A DNA stretch of 53,292 nt from JBEKYD01 sp049509915 (GTDB lineage Bacteria; Acidobacteriota; Terriglobia; Bryobacterales; Bryobacteraceae), in NCBI GenBank assembly GCA_049509915.1, contig JBEKZL010000021.1:1-53292 (forward strand). Reading direction: 5' to 3'. The position numbers and the translations under genes were made by a program. Below are positions 43,901-51,419 of the stretch, in pieces; positions within the stretch are counted from its first letter, which is position 1, and the number at the start of each line of letters is the position of its first letter. The notes under the pieces were generated by a model, which searched no databases, was not told the origin of the DNA, and worked only from the letters and a program-made list of their open reading frames with translations.

Positions 43901-44439
43901 AAACCAGGCTGGGGAGCGCTCTCGGCAGCTACCGTGATCGTTCATTCGACGGCTTGCGGATCATGCGGGCCGGAGCGGCCTCCAAACATAAGGGCGTGGC
44001 CATGTACTCCCTGGAGAAGGCTGACGAATCCGCGAGTTGGGGACCTTGGGGACCTTCTGGGGACCTTGGCGGCAAAGGTCCCCACGAGTCAAGTGCCAAT
44101 GATTCAGGGGATTGCGGTCTATTTGGGGACCTTGGGGACCTTGAAGGGGTCCCTCCGCGTGTAGAGACAGATTTTTCGCAATGTCCTGAGGGAGCGCAAA
44201 GAGACACACGCGCGCACGTGTGTGTAGAAGGTGGCGATAACGTCCCCAAGGTCCCCAAGGTCCCCATTTCGTCCGCAAGTGATTGCAGCGAAAGCGCAGA
44301 TGGGTTGGGGACCTCTGACGGCAAGGTCCCCACAACGTCCCCAGCCGCGTCCGAGGTCCCCAAGACGCCGAATCGGGCACGGGTGGATCTCGCCGATTTC
44401 AGGGAACGGCCCATGCCGCCCGACGGGAAGCGGTCATGA
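40900..44439 (+). CDS. Primase-helicase: CHC2 zinc finger, Toprim and C-terminal NTPase
   Basis: The 1179-residue protein overlaps the helicase stop by 4 bp. The CHC2-type zinc finger uses Cys44, His47, Cys66 and Cys69 (CDCPNH ... WYCHACGVGGDVLQLVEF). A primase core follows, with Toprim motifs VIITEGVTDCISL (about 293) and VYICQDNEVSAAG (about 337). The C-terminal NTPase shows Walker A EAPTMGSGKGLLANL (about 748), PIVLLDNANDRKQ (about 803) and sensor/Arg-finger region WLMTGNNPNLHLELTRRCIR. It would prime and unwind the phage-like replicon. The last 130 residues are low-complexity and are encoded by a cluster of 9-bp repeats in both orientations. Confidence 0.92.
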   Translation: MTPPPVDVHAYYRQVTDVDIGEIARELLGGRIAQESRQTLFCDCPNHRSQSHRSLHVWLDKQGWYCHACGVGGDVLQLVEFVRYGAVTRGQAGPMPDSHRQARDFLAARVRLPPLAKAVADSTEQAEEAHRLTLRVREALVALADLYHERLAGNPEVFSWFRTKYGIGEETIGRLKIGYADNAGPSTARSLMEGPGAFTPRELTATSAFRPTAQDGVVPFFDNRIVFPYWSRGHVVFMIGRRTPWTPDVEWEKSKYKKLAVRNDRDHRPVAPCIRNDVLYNEDAFLTRSERVIITEGVTDCISLMEHGFPAVSPVTVQIREADWERLLPKLAGVKTVYICQDNEVSAAGLNGALRTARALAARGILTRVAALPLGEKQQRARQELKDRFGVDAAVGPREMTKLLDGRAAEDIERAEALLADAKIDVNEFFAAGKTAPDFEAILTAAETPLEMAIAKLDSCTPDDHLESLLDPILQEIGHMGPIERERHLRLIQSRCGKSKLPVSVLRQQMKVVVLDRNTRRKRTRGGTDGATPGSGPSSTSTFPRIQINDRQLREIVADAWLAVHGANQDGGRIYPHTPFLYHRAGRLVRLVIGEFGPEIEEMDEDAVFGLLARTADWHRALEDADIETSPPRDAARDMLAYPDLHLPRLEGVISTPVFGRHGELIMTDGYHRDDRLWLTPDPNLQLGTIPDVPTAENIAAARTLLIDELLVDFPFVDDSDRAHAIAAVFLPFIRRMIDGPTPMHLIEAPTMGSGKGLLANLISIAATGAACEARTLPESEDEIRKMLTAELMKGRPIVLLDNANDRKQLHSSSLASVLTSIRWTDRKLGESIMASVPNHAVWLMTGNNPNLHLELTRRCIRVRIDPRVDRPWKRSVFKHPEITTWAKENRSALVGAIVTLIRAWMVAGKPLDRARLGSFERWSSVIGAILGVAGIPGFLANLDQLYEAADIEGQAWREFTAAWWQTFRGEPKKVSELNQFCEDRELMLRLRGDGSARSQQTRLGSALGSYRDRSFDGLRIMRAGAASKHKGVAMYSLEKADESASWGPWGPSGDLGGKGPHESSANDSGDCGLFGDLGDLEGVPPRVETDFSQCPEGAQRDTRAHVCVEGGDNVPKVPKVPISSASDCSESADGLGTSDGKVPTTSPAASEVPKTPNRARVDLADFRERPMPPDGKRS
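44039..44361. repeat. Cluster of GGGGACCTT 9-mers in both orientations
   Basis: Exact GGGGACCTT occurs at 44039, 44048, 44059, 44125 and 44134. Its complement AAGGTCCCC occurs at 44075, 44248, 44257 and 44323. One-base variants GGGGACCTC (44307) and its complement GAGGTCCCC (44353) also occur. Several are in direct tandem with a 9-bp period. The copies are read in different frames (WGP, GDL, KVP), so the DNA motif rather than the peptide is repeated. It is a possible iteron or protein-binding array. Confidence 0.85.
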
Positions 44440-45125
44440 GCGCGCAACCTGAGGTTGTTCCTTCGAGCGCGTCGGCGCGCGGCCATTTGTTCGTCTCAAC
44501 GGCGCTCGACACGTGGTTCACCGAGCATGCCGCCGCGTTCGCACGCGACGTGCAAATCGACGACATTGCGTACCGGCGCCTTGATCCCGAATACTACGCC
44601 TGGCTGCGGTCCAGAATGATGCTCGCGAAGACAGCCGCCAGCGCCGGCCAGATTGGGATTGATGCGTTTGACGAACTGCGCCACCGGTTCAACGCGATCC
44701 ACCAGTGGGCCGTCGATCATTTCGGCGAACAGGCGTTAATCGCCGTAGTGCGTGGCTTCAACGGTGGCCACTACAATCCGCCGGTCGCCGAGACAGAACC
44801 GCCCCAGCGGGCCATCGTGCCTGCCAGCACAGATCGGAACACGGTGCCGGTCTCACCGGAATCCGCCGCGCTCGTCGATGCCATCCGCGACCGCGCTCTT
44901 GGCCTGGGTTGGAAGCACGACAGCCTTTACCGGATGCGCGGTTCGTTGCGCTTCCCACTTGGGAGTGATTACGGTCTGGTTTGCTACCTGAAGCCCGGCG
45001 ATCGGATTGGTGAGGTGACCATCCACTCCATCGAGATCATCCTGCCGAACAACATGCGCCAGCGATTCTACAACCCGAACGTGGATCAACCATGGATCAG
45101 GCGTGTCTCCCGCGAAAAATCTTGA
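44436..45125 (+). CDS. Hypothetical phage-module protein
   Basis: The 229-residue ORF overlaps the primase stop by 4 bp. Visible parts are a helical N-terminal region (LDTWFTEHAAAFARDVQIDD, RLDPEYYAWLRSRMMLAK), a linker rich in Pro/Glu, and a C-terminal domain (WKHDSLYRMRGSLRFPLGSD, YGLVCYLKPGDRIGEVTIHS). I do not recognise a family. Coupling to the primase gene suggests a role in replication or its control. Confidence 0.65.
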   Translation: MSAQPEVVPSSASARGHLFVSTALDTWFTEHAAAFARDVQIDDIAYRRLDPEYYAWLRSRMMLAKTAASAGQIGIDAFDELRHRFNAIHQWAVDHFGEQALIAVVRGFNGGHYNPPVAETEPPQRAIVPASTDRNTVPVSPESAALVDAIRDRALGLGWKHDSLYRMRGSLRFPLGSDYGLVCYLKPGDRIGEVTIHSIEIILPNNMRQRFYNPNVDQPWIRRVSREKS

Positions 45126-45236
45126 TTTGCGACCGGACACTTTTCATGCGTTTCGCGTATATTACCAGTGAAGGCGCTGTTCGACAGGCGAGCGCAAAGC
45201 GCACCCTCCGATAGATTCCTCCCAAACAATTTGAAC

Positions 45237-45289
45237 CGAGAGACGGGACTCTCGTAAAACTCCTTCCCTCCCCTGTTCCTCAGGGGAGG
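45237..45289 (+). promoter_or_regulatory. Two hairpins upstream of ParB-like gene
   Basis: CGAGAG-N6-CTCTCG (45237-45254) is followed by a 9-bp perfect stem CCTCCCCTG-TTCCT-CAGGGGAGG (45267-45289). The right arm is the only strong Shine-Dalgarno-like sequence before the ParB-like gene, so the hairpin could hide it. Neither is followed by a T-run, so simple termination is less likely. Confidence 0.45.
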
Positions 45290-45306
45290 TGTATCCGCAA
45301 TCAGCC

Positions 45307-46272
45307 ATGGACACGCCGAAAACCACTACCCATGACCTCGCCATTGGCGAAGTCGCCTGCGACTCTGTTCGTGTTGCCGGCCGCCATCGGAAGGACATGG
45401 GCGACCTCGACGGTCTCGCTGTCAGCATCGCAACCGAAGGGCTCCTCCAGCCCATCGGAATCACCGAGGACAACGTGCTGGTGTTCGGCGAACGGCGCCT
45501 CCTGGCAGTTCGCGACATCCTCAGACGCGCCACGATTACAGCGCGCGTTGTGCGCGTGTCGAGCATCGTCGCTGGCGAGTACGCCGAGAACGAAATCCGC
45601 AAGAACTTCACACCGTCCGAGCGGGTGGCGATTGGGAAAGCTCTGGAGGTGGAAATTGGCGACCGGCAGGGCCGGCGCACAGGCAGGGAACTTCCGCAAA
45701 ATTTTGCGGAAGTCGAGCCAGGTGTCGAGACACGTGAACTGGCGGCGAAGACGGCCGGCTTCGGGAACCGCACCACTTACGAGCAGGCCAAGAAGGTAGT
45801 CGAGAAGGCCGTCGATGAGGTCATCGCACAGATGGACTCCGAGCAGATCGCCGTCAGCGCGGCCGCGCTTATCGCTGATGAAGCGCCGGAGCGGCAACGG
45901 GAGATCGTTGCCCTGCCGCCCGCGGAACAGCGAGAGGCGGTTCGCACACTACGGCGCAAGGACCTGCCCAGTGCGGCCGAAGCGCATCAGCGTGCCAAGG
46001 AGACCGGCATGTTCATCCTGGACCCCAATCTTCAATGGCAGACCCCGATGCCGATGGAGCAGCGCCGCCCATTGATCGAGCGCAACCACGCCGTGATGGC
46101 GGTGGTCGAAGCCGCTCGTGCCATGGCCACTTGTCCACTGACGGCCGCCGAAGTGGCCGCCGGCATCCGCGAGTTCGATACGCCCGACATGGATTTCGCC
46201 GGCCAGTGTCGGAAGGCCGCGGCCCTCCTTCAGCAAATCACTCAGGAGTTGGACGGTCATGCAGGACAGTAG
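45307..46272 (+). CDS. ParB-like nuclease-domain protein
   Basis: ATG 45307 (MDTPKTTTHDLAIGEVACDS) is chosen; GTG 45289 in the same frame abuts the purine-rich site without spacing. The N-terminal ParB/sulfiredoxin domain shows GLAVSIATEGLLQPIGITED and VLVFGERRLLAVRDILRR. Then come ARVVRVSSIVAGEYAENEIR, a helical middle with an HTH-like AAKTAGFGNRTTYEQAKKVV, and a C-terminal helical region. ParB-fold proteins can bind CTP and DNA sites. Here no ParA is present, so plasmid-type partition is unlikely and a phage regulator is more probable. Confidence 0.85.
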   Translation: MDTPKTTTHDLAIGEVACDSVRVAGRHRKDMGDLDGLAVSIATEGLLQPIGITEDNVLVFGERRLLAVRDILRRATITARVVRVSSIVAGEYAENEIRKNFTPSERVAIGKALEVEIGDRQGRRTGRELPQNFAEVEPGVETRELAAKTAGFGNRTTYEQAKKVVEKAVDEVIAQMDSEQIAVSAAALIADEAPERQREIVALPPAEQREAVRTLRRKDLPSAAEAHQRAKETGMFILDPNLQWQTPMPMEQRRPLIERNHAVMAVVEAARAMATCPLTAAEVAAGIREFDTPDMDFAGQCRKAAALLQQITQELDGHAGQ

Positions 46273-46777
46273 ACGTTCCGAATTGATGGAAGCCATTCGG
46301 CGCGCCGTGACGCTGTTCCGCCAAGCGGGTCACCGGTTCTTGAATAAGGACATTGTCGACGCCGTGATCGAGACCAATGGCTCGCTCTTCGACGAACTGG
46401 GCAGCCAGTTGGCGCGGGAGAAGCTGTTTGATCTCACCCGGCGTGTCATGAAGTCAGCCGCCGAGGTGACGGAAGCGGATGCGCAATTGGAGTTGGGTCT
46501 GGATATCGCCGGCTTCGAGATGCCCGGCATGATCGCCGTGCCGGTGGACTTGGAGCATCCCCTCAATGGCGACTGCGAGTGGGTGCCGACCACGGAAGCC
46601 ACCGTCGCCGATCTCGATGCGAATCTGCGGATGCTCGATCTTCAGATCACGGCAGACCAACACAAACGGCGGAACATCGCGTTGCTGCGCCAACGCGTGG
46701 TGGCCATCGTCGGAGAGAACTCCAGCCTCACCGTGGCGCAAGCAGCGGCAACGGCTCGGGAGATGCAAAACGTATGA
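46259..46777 (+). CDS. Hypothetical protein
   Basis: This 172-residue ORF overlaps the ParB-like gene by 14 bp. It begins MQDSRRSELMEAIRRAVTLF and contains KDIVDAVIETNGSLFDELGS and a C-terminal helical stretch (DLDANLRMLDLQITADQHKR). It has the look of a small DNA-associated phage protein, but I recognise no domain. Confidence 0.6.
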   Translation: MQDSRRSELMEAIRRAVTLFRQAGHRFLNKDIVDAVIETNGSLFDELGSQLAREKLFDLTRRVMKSAAEVTEADAQLELGLDIAGFEMPGMIAVPVDLEHPLNGDCEWVPTTEATVADLDANLRMLDLQITADQHKRRNIALLRQRVVAIVGENSSLTVAQAAATAREMQNV

Positions 46778-47094
46778 AGCCGCAATCCATACCACTCTAC
46801 GCAGCCGACGGCACGCCGTGGGGCTTCCGAACGCTGGAGGCCGCACAGCGGCTCATCACCAACGGACTGGTCAGTCCGGTCTACGGTCGCAAAGGTCATC
46901 TGAAAGCGATCTTCTCCAAGAAGCGCGATGGATCATCGGCTGTCGAGAATGCAGTGCCTGTGGGAACGCAGTACAGCTTCCAGGCGCGCATCGAAAGCGG
47001 ACCGCTCGTCTGGAAGCTCAAGAGACTCGGCAAGAAGGATGAATTGAGACCGCTGTTCCGGCAGGTGGTGACCGACTGCCAGGTGAACTCGTGA
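46774..47094 (+). CDS. Hypothetical protein
   Basis: ATG 46774 overlaps the previous stop (ATGA), giving 106 residues. IPLYAADGTPWGFRTLEAAQ, NGLVSPVYGRKGHLKAIFSK and GPLVWKLKRLGKKDELRPLF suggest a small alpha/beta fold. No family is recognised. Confidence 0.6.
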   Translation: MKPQSIPLYAADGTPWGFRTLEAAQRLITNGLVSPVYGRKGHLKAIFSKKRDGSSAVENAVPVGTQYSFQARIESGPLVWKLKRLGKKDELRPLFRQVVTDCQVNS

Positions 47095-47156
47095 ACGGAC
47101 GAACGTCAAGTCGACTGCGGAATTTCCGCAGTCAGTTGGCTGAACGGAGGGTGACG

Positions 47157-47336
47157 ATGCCAAAGACATCCATCGGGGGCAGACACATCGCGAAGGAGCG
47201 TGGCTTGATCCCGGCGTGGTCGGGTTGGCCGTTCCGGCATGAGGTGCGCCACACGGTAGCGGCGATCCACAGTGCCAAGGCGCCGCGCCCACCGAAAAAT
47301 ATGGGAGTGAAAGGCCCAAGTCCATGCCAGGCGTAA
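47157..47336 (+). CDS. Small hypothetical protein
   Basis: ATG 47157 is preferred because GGAGG precedes it at the right distance; a GTG at 47091 would add 22 residues. The 59-residue product is basic and Pro-rich (MPKTSIGGRHIAKERGLIPA ... KAPRPPKNMGVKGPSPC). Its stop overlaps the next gene by 13 bp. Function unknown. Confidence 0.5.
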   Translation: MPKTSIGGRHIAKERGLIPAWSGWPFRHEVRHTVAAIHSAKAPRPPKNMGVKGPSPCQA

Positions 47337-47590
47337 CCACACCGGAAAAGCTCGCAGCGCGCGTTGCCCGTTCCCTCGGGGTTGTGACCCGCAATGACGT
47401 TGTGGAAGGCCTGACCGAGACACTGCGGACGGCTTTGGCTGAAACCCGCGCAGCCGGCATCGCCGCGGCAAAGGCTGTCTGCCTGGAGATTGCAGAGGAC
47501 GAAGCTGAGCAATGTCGCGCTGTGGGCGCAACCGTGGCGCAACAGACGGCGTTAACGATTGCGGCGCGCATCCGCAGACGGCACGTATAG
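47324..47590 (+). CDS. Small hypothetical helical protein
   Basis: The 88-residue ORF (MPGVTTPEKLAARVARSLGV, VTRNDVVEGLTETLRTALAE, then an Ala/Glu-rich helix AAGIAAAKAVCLEIAEDEAE) is predicted to be all-helical. No family recognised. The 207 bp that follow (47591-47797) hold no gene I can support. Confidence 0.5.
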   Translation: MPGVTTPEKLAARVARSLGVVTRNDVVEGLTETLRTALAETRAAGIAAAKAVCLEIAEDEAEQCRAVGATVAQQTALTIAARIRRRHV

Positions 47591-47797
47591 GTTCGAATCC
47601 GGGGCACCGTGGCGCCGTGGGGGCATTCGCGGGACCTGAAACCCGAGGTGCGCCCGCGCGTTGGAATGCTGCGCAGCCTACCTAGTTACAACGGGTTTTC
47701 CAGGTTGTCATTCCCGGTTGTCACCCCCCGCAAGTCTCTGGTTCTTCAGCATGGGTAGCACGTTCGGTGGTTGTCGCGGCCTCGCCGCTACAAATTC

Positions 47798-49207
47798 ATG
47801 ATCTACGGCAGCGTGTGTTCGGGAATCGAGGCGGTGACCGTGGCGTGGGCGCCGCTGGGCTTCCGGCCAGCGTGGTTTGCAGAGATCGATCCGTTTTGCT
47901 CCGCGCTGCTGAAGCACCATTACCCGGACGTTCAGAACCATGGCGACTTTACCGCGATATCCAGCGACGCCGGTCCAATTGACATTCTGGCCGGTGGGAC
48001 TCCCTGCCCGTCCTTCTCCTGCGCTGGAAGACGAGGCGGCCTGGATGACCCGCGTGGCTACCTGGCCCTTGAATTTTGCCGGCTGGCTGGCCGCCTGCGG
48101 CCCCGTTGGGTTGTTTGGGAAAACGTCCCCGGTGTTTTGTCCTCGAACCGTGGACGGGACTTTGGAGCCATCCTCCGGGCGCTGGCTGAACTCGGGTATG
48201 GTTGCGCCTGGCGAGTTCTGGACGCTCAGTTCTTCGGCGTGCCCCAGCGACGCCGTCGCGTCTTCGTTGTCGGACATCTTGGAGACTGGCGACGTGCCGC
48301 AGCGGTACTTTTTGAGCGCGAAGGCCTGTGCCGGGATACTCCGGCGCGCCGCAAAGCGCACCCGGGCGTTGCCGCCCTTACTGCGGATGGCGTTGGAACA
48401 TGTGGCGCGGATGACAATCAGGCCCAGGCCGGCCACCTGATCCCGTTCGGAGGCAACAACACTTCGGGGCCGATCGACGTGGCAACGGCGTGCAATGCGC
48501 GCGGCGGCAGCATGCGCATGGACTTCGAGACAGAGACGTTCTGTGTCGAGGTTGCGCCTCCGCTACTGGCCGGCGCGAACCGCACTGGTGGCGACCGGTT
48601 CCCCGGCACGAGCGTGGATACGTGCAAGTTGCTGGTCGCGCACACGCTCCGGGGCGAAGCGATGGATGCCAGTGAGGATGGCACCGGACGCGGCGTGCCG
48701 ATCCTGCCGGTGGGATTCTCGTGCAAGGACTCCGGCGCGGACGCGATGGAAGACGTGGCGCCGACCATGCGCGCGATGGGCCACCGGGAGTCGCATCCGA
48801 ATGCCGGCGGCCAACTCGCGGTGGCTTTCCGGGGACTTGGGCAGGACGGTTTCGCTGCGCGCGAGGGCGCACCGCCACGGGCCACGTGGGTTGCAGTCAG
48901 GAGGCTCACGGCCCGCGAGTGTGAAAGGCTCCAGGGCCTGCCCGACAATTACACGCTCATCCCGAACTACCGCCGGAAGCTGCGCGCGGATGAGATCGAC
49001 GGGATGGCTGCTTACCTCGGCATCCCTCTAAATGAGGTGCGCCGCCTGGGCGCAACGCCGGACGGTCCGCGCTACAAGGCGATCGGGAATTCGATGGCGG
49101 TCCCAGTCATGCGTTGGATCGGGCAGCGTATTCAGGTGGTGGATGGCTTTGCTTCGCCGTCCGGTCAGATCATCAACTGCGGAAATCCCACAGGCGCACC
49201 TCGATGA
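47798..49207 (+). CDS. DNA (cytosine-5) methyltransferase
   Basis: ATG 47798 (MIYGSVCSGIEAVTVAWAPL) is the natural start because the SAM motif SVCSGIEA follows; upstream residues are poor. Motif IV is GGTPCPSFSCAG with the catalytic Cys, motif VI is VVWENVPGVLS, motif VIII is GVPQRRRRVFVVG, and the C-terminal motifs IX/X are RRLTARECERLQGLPDNYTL and YKAIGNSMAVPVMRWIG. A long inserted target-recognition region lies between. It is an orphan with no restriction gene, as is common in phages, where it protects the genome from host enzymes. 469 residues. Confidence 0.95.
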   Translation: MIYGSVCSGIEAVTVAWAPLGFRPAWFAEIDPFCSALLKHHYPDVQNHGDFTAISSDAGPIDILAGGTPCPSFSCAGRRGGLDDPRGYLALEFCRLAGRLRPRWVVWENVPGVLSSNRGRDFGAILRALAELGYGCAWRVLDAQFFGVPQRRRRVFVVGHLGDWRRAAAVLFEREGLCRDTPARRKAHPGVAALTADGVGTCGADDNQAQAGHLIPFGGNNTSGPIDVATACNARGGSMRMDFETETFCVEVAPPLLAGANRTGGDRFPGTSVDTCKLLVAHTLRGEAMDASEDGTGRGVPILPVGFSCKDSGADAMEDVAPTMRAMGHRESHPNAGGQLAVAFRGLGQDGFAAREGAPPRATWVAVRRLTARECERLQGLPDNYTLIPNYRRKLRADEIDGMAAYLGIPLNEVRRLGATPDGPRYKAIGNSMAVPVMRWIGQRIQVVDGFASPSGQIINCGNPTGAPR

Positions 49208-50706
49208 GCGGACCCATTTCTATCACGCCCATCATGGCGCAACGCATCGAGATCTGGCCGGTGGAGCGCCTGGCGCCGTACCAGCGCAACGGCCGGACTC
49301 ACTCCAACGCGCAGGTGGCGAAGATCGCCGCCAGCATCGCCGAGTTCGGATTCCTGAATCCAATCCTGGTGGACACCAGCGCTGGCATCCTCGCCGGTCA
49401 TGGGCGGCTGCTCGCGGCGCGGAAGTTGGGGCTGGAGCGCGTCCCGGTGGTGATCCTGGACCACCTCAGCGAGACCCAGAAACGAGCTTACATCCTCTGC
49501 GACAACAAGAGCGCCGAGCAAGCCGGATGGGATGACGAGATCCTCCGGGGCGAGTTGGCGGATCTGAAGGCTGCCGACGTCGACCTTGCGATGCTGGGCT
49601 TCGGCGACGACGAACTCCGTACGCTGTTGGCCGAGATGGAACCTGAGACTGCGGCTTCGGCTGCTCACGAGGTGGAAGAGAAGATCCCCGAGGCGCCGGT
49701 CGAGCCGGTGACGCGGCCCGGAGATATCTGGCTGCTGGGCAAGCATCGTTTGATCTGCGGCGACTGCCGCGATTACAGCGTCTTGGCGCAGTTGTTCGAG
49801 GGCGTGAGTGCGAACGTGGTGATTACGTCGCCGCCCTATGCGACCCAGCGCGAGTATGACCCATCCAGCGGCTTCAAGCCCGTCCGGCCGGATGAGTACG
49901 TTGCCTGGTTCCGCGATGTAGCCGCGAACATCGCGGCCGTGCTGGCTCCCGATGGTTCTTTCTTTCTCAACATCAAAGAGCACGCCGAAGGCGGGCAGCG
50001 CAGCCTGTACGTCAAGGATCTGGTGATTGCCCATGTCCGGCAGTGGGGCTGGTGGTTCATCGACGAATTCTGCTGGCGCAAAACCGACAACGGTGTGCCC
50101 GGCGGTTGGGGGAACCGCTTCAAGAACGCGTTTGAACCAATTTTTCACTTCACGGCGCCGGAGGCCCGGATCAAATTCCGGCCCAACGCGGTTGGGCACG
50201 ACTCTGAGGATTGCTTCGACTACAACCCAAACAACCCGAAGTCGACTTCCGGTAGCGGATTGCTGGGCACGGGGCCGCGCGGCGCAGCCGCCGACGGCGG
50301 CAAGAACCAGAGCGCGTGGCAACGGAGCCGGAACAGCCTGTCCGATGATTCGGAAGGGCGCCACGCGGGCATCGCGCGGCTGTCCAACGTCATCGAAGTC
50401 CGCACGGAGTCCGGTCAGGGATCGCATTCAGCCCCGTTCCCGCGCCCGCTCGTGGAGTTTTTCCTGCTGGCGTTCAGCGATGCCGGCGATGCGGTGTTCG
50501 ATCCGTTCATGGGGTCCGGCACAACGATGGCTGCGGCCCATGTGCTTGGGCGTAAGGGATACGGCTGTGAGATCAGCCCCGCCTACTGCGACGTGATCCT
50601 GCGCCGGATCATGAACCTGACCGGTGATACAGCGATGCTCGCGGCAACGAAAGAAACATTCGCTGCGGTCGCAGAGTCGCGCGGCGAGCCCGCCGACAGG
50701 CCTTGA
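49204..50706 (+). CDS. ParB-domain amino-methyltransferase fusion (N6A/N4C)
   Basis: ATG 49204 overlaps the dcm stop (ATGA). The 500-residue protein has a ParB-like domain (IEIWPVERLAPYQRNGRTHS, NPILVDTSAGILAGHGRLLA, LDHLSETQKRAYILCDNKSA) and a beta-class-type methylase: GDIWLLGKHRLICGDC, catalytic VITSPPYATQREYD (TSPPY, about residue 212) and SAM motif VFDPFMGSGTTMAAAHVLG. TSPPY suggests N4-cytosine or N6-adenine methylation. Such fusions are frequent in prophages. It is paralogous to the genes at 51420 and 10027. Confidence 0.93.
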   Translation: MSGPISITPIMAQRIEIWPVERLAPYQRNGRTHSNAQVAKIAASIAEFGFLNPILVDTSAGILAGHGRLLAARKLGLERVPVVILDHLSETQKRAYILCDNKSAEQAGWDDEILRGELADLKAADVDLAMLGFGDDELRTLLAEMEPETAASAAHEVEEKIPEAPVEPVTRPGDIWLLGKHRLICGDCRDYSVLAQLFEGVSANVVITSPPYATQREYDPSSGFKPVRPDEYVAWFRDVAANIAAVLAPDGSFFLNIKEHAEGGQRSLYVKDLVIAHVRQWGWWFIDEFCWRKTDNGVPGGWGNRFKNAFEPIFHFTAPEARIKFRPNAVGHDSEDCFDYNPNNPKSTSGSGLLGTGPRGAAADGGKNQSAWQRSRNSLSDDSEGRHAGIARLSNVIEVRTESGQGSHSAPFPRPLVEFFLLAFSDAGDAVFDPFMGSGTTMAAAHVLGRKGYGCEISPAYCDVILRRIMNLTGDTAMLAATKETFAAVAESRGEPADRP

Positions 50707-50802
50707 ACCGTTCTCAACAAGTTTGCAGCACCCAAAACAGCGGCCCGGCGTTCCGGGCTGCATGACCCTAACCGCAACTCCAACCGAAAGGACTATTCCC
50801 GT

Positions 50803-51318
50803 ATGGCCGAAACCAATCCCAATCTCTCCCCGTGCGTCACCCACCAGCCGAGCTTGCTGGGCGGCGCCGAAAACATCAAGCTGCTCTTCGACGAAGAGCT
50901 GGACAACCGGCGCGAAACTCTGGCGCGTCAGCGCGCCTGGGAAGCGGTATCGCTGGATCTGGCGCAGACCGCCAGCCGGCGCGCGCAGAACGCCGCCACG
51001 ATCGATCACGCCATCAACGCCGGCATCGTGTTGTCCGGCCAGGTGGGCACGACCGAGGGCCAGCAGACCGTATCGCCCGCCGGCACCGCCGCCAGCGAGA
51101 CGACCAAGGGCGCCGTCGCCGCCGCCGGAGCTGGCGAAGCGGTGAGCGCCGAGGCTGTCACCGCCAACGTCGCGAACCTGTTCACGTCGCTGACGCCGGT
51201 GATCGCAAGTGCCTTGGCCGCCGCCATCTCGCAGACCATCGCGGCCCTGGTGCCGGTGGTAGTGACCGCTTCCGGAGGGGCGTCGACCCCTTCCCAGACG
51301 CAGCCCAAGGCCGCGTAG
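50803..51318 (+). CDS. Hypothetical protein, Ala-rich
   Basis: The 171-residue ORF starts at ATG 50803 after GAAAGG. It has a helical N-terminal part (AENIKLLFDEELDNRRETLA, RQRAWEAVSLDLAQTASRRA) and an Ala/Thr/Ser-rich C-terminal part with one hydrophobic stretch (VIASALAAAISQTIAALVPV VV). It resembles small structural or lysis-associated phage proteins, but I cannot assign it. Confidence 0.55.
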   Translation: MAETNPNLSPCVTHQPSLLGGAENIKLLFDEELDNRRETLARQRAWEAVSLDLAQTASRRAQNAATIDHAINAGIVLSGQVGTTEGQQTVSPAGTAASETTKGAVAAAGAGEAVSAEAVTANVANLFTSLTPVIASALAAAISQTIAALVPVVVTASGGASTPSQTQPKAA

Positions 51319-51419
51319 ATCTCCCCATACGGGAGATCCCTACCGGGGGCGGCTGCGGATGCTTCGGCTCCGTGGCCGCCTCCAAGGGCCTTTTCGTGTG
51401 GACCAGAAAGGACAAGACG

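Noticed and set aside
41317..43902. Minus-strand ORF of 861 codons opposite the primase gene
   Set aside because: It is a GC-driven shadow: no domain, Arg/His/Pro-rich, and the plus strand has clear primase motifs.
44039..44361. CRISPR array at the 9-mer cluster
   Set aside because: Units are 9 bp, occur in both orientations, have irregular spacing and lie inside an open coding frame.
45307..46272. Plasmid-type parABS partition system
   Set aside because: No ParA ATPase gene is present and the ParB-like protein lies in a phage-type operon.
47590..47615. GGTTCGAATCC resembling a tRNA T-arm, possible tRNA or attachment site
   Set aside because: The stem around TTCGAAT does not pair over five bases and no matching acceptor, D-arm or anticodon arm is found 60-75 bp upstream.
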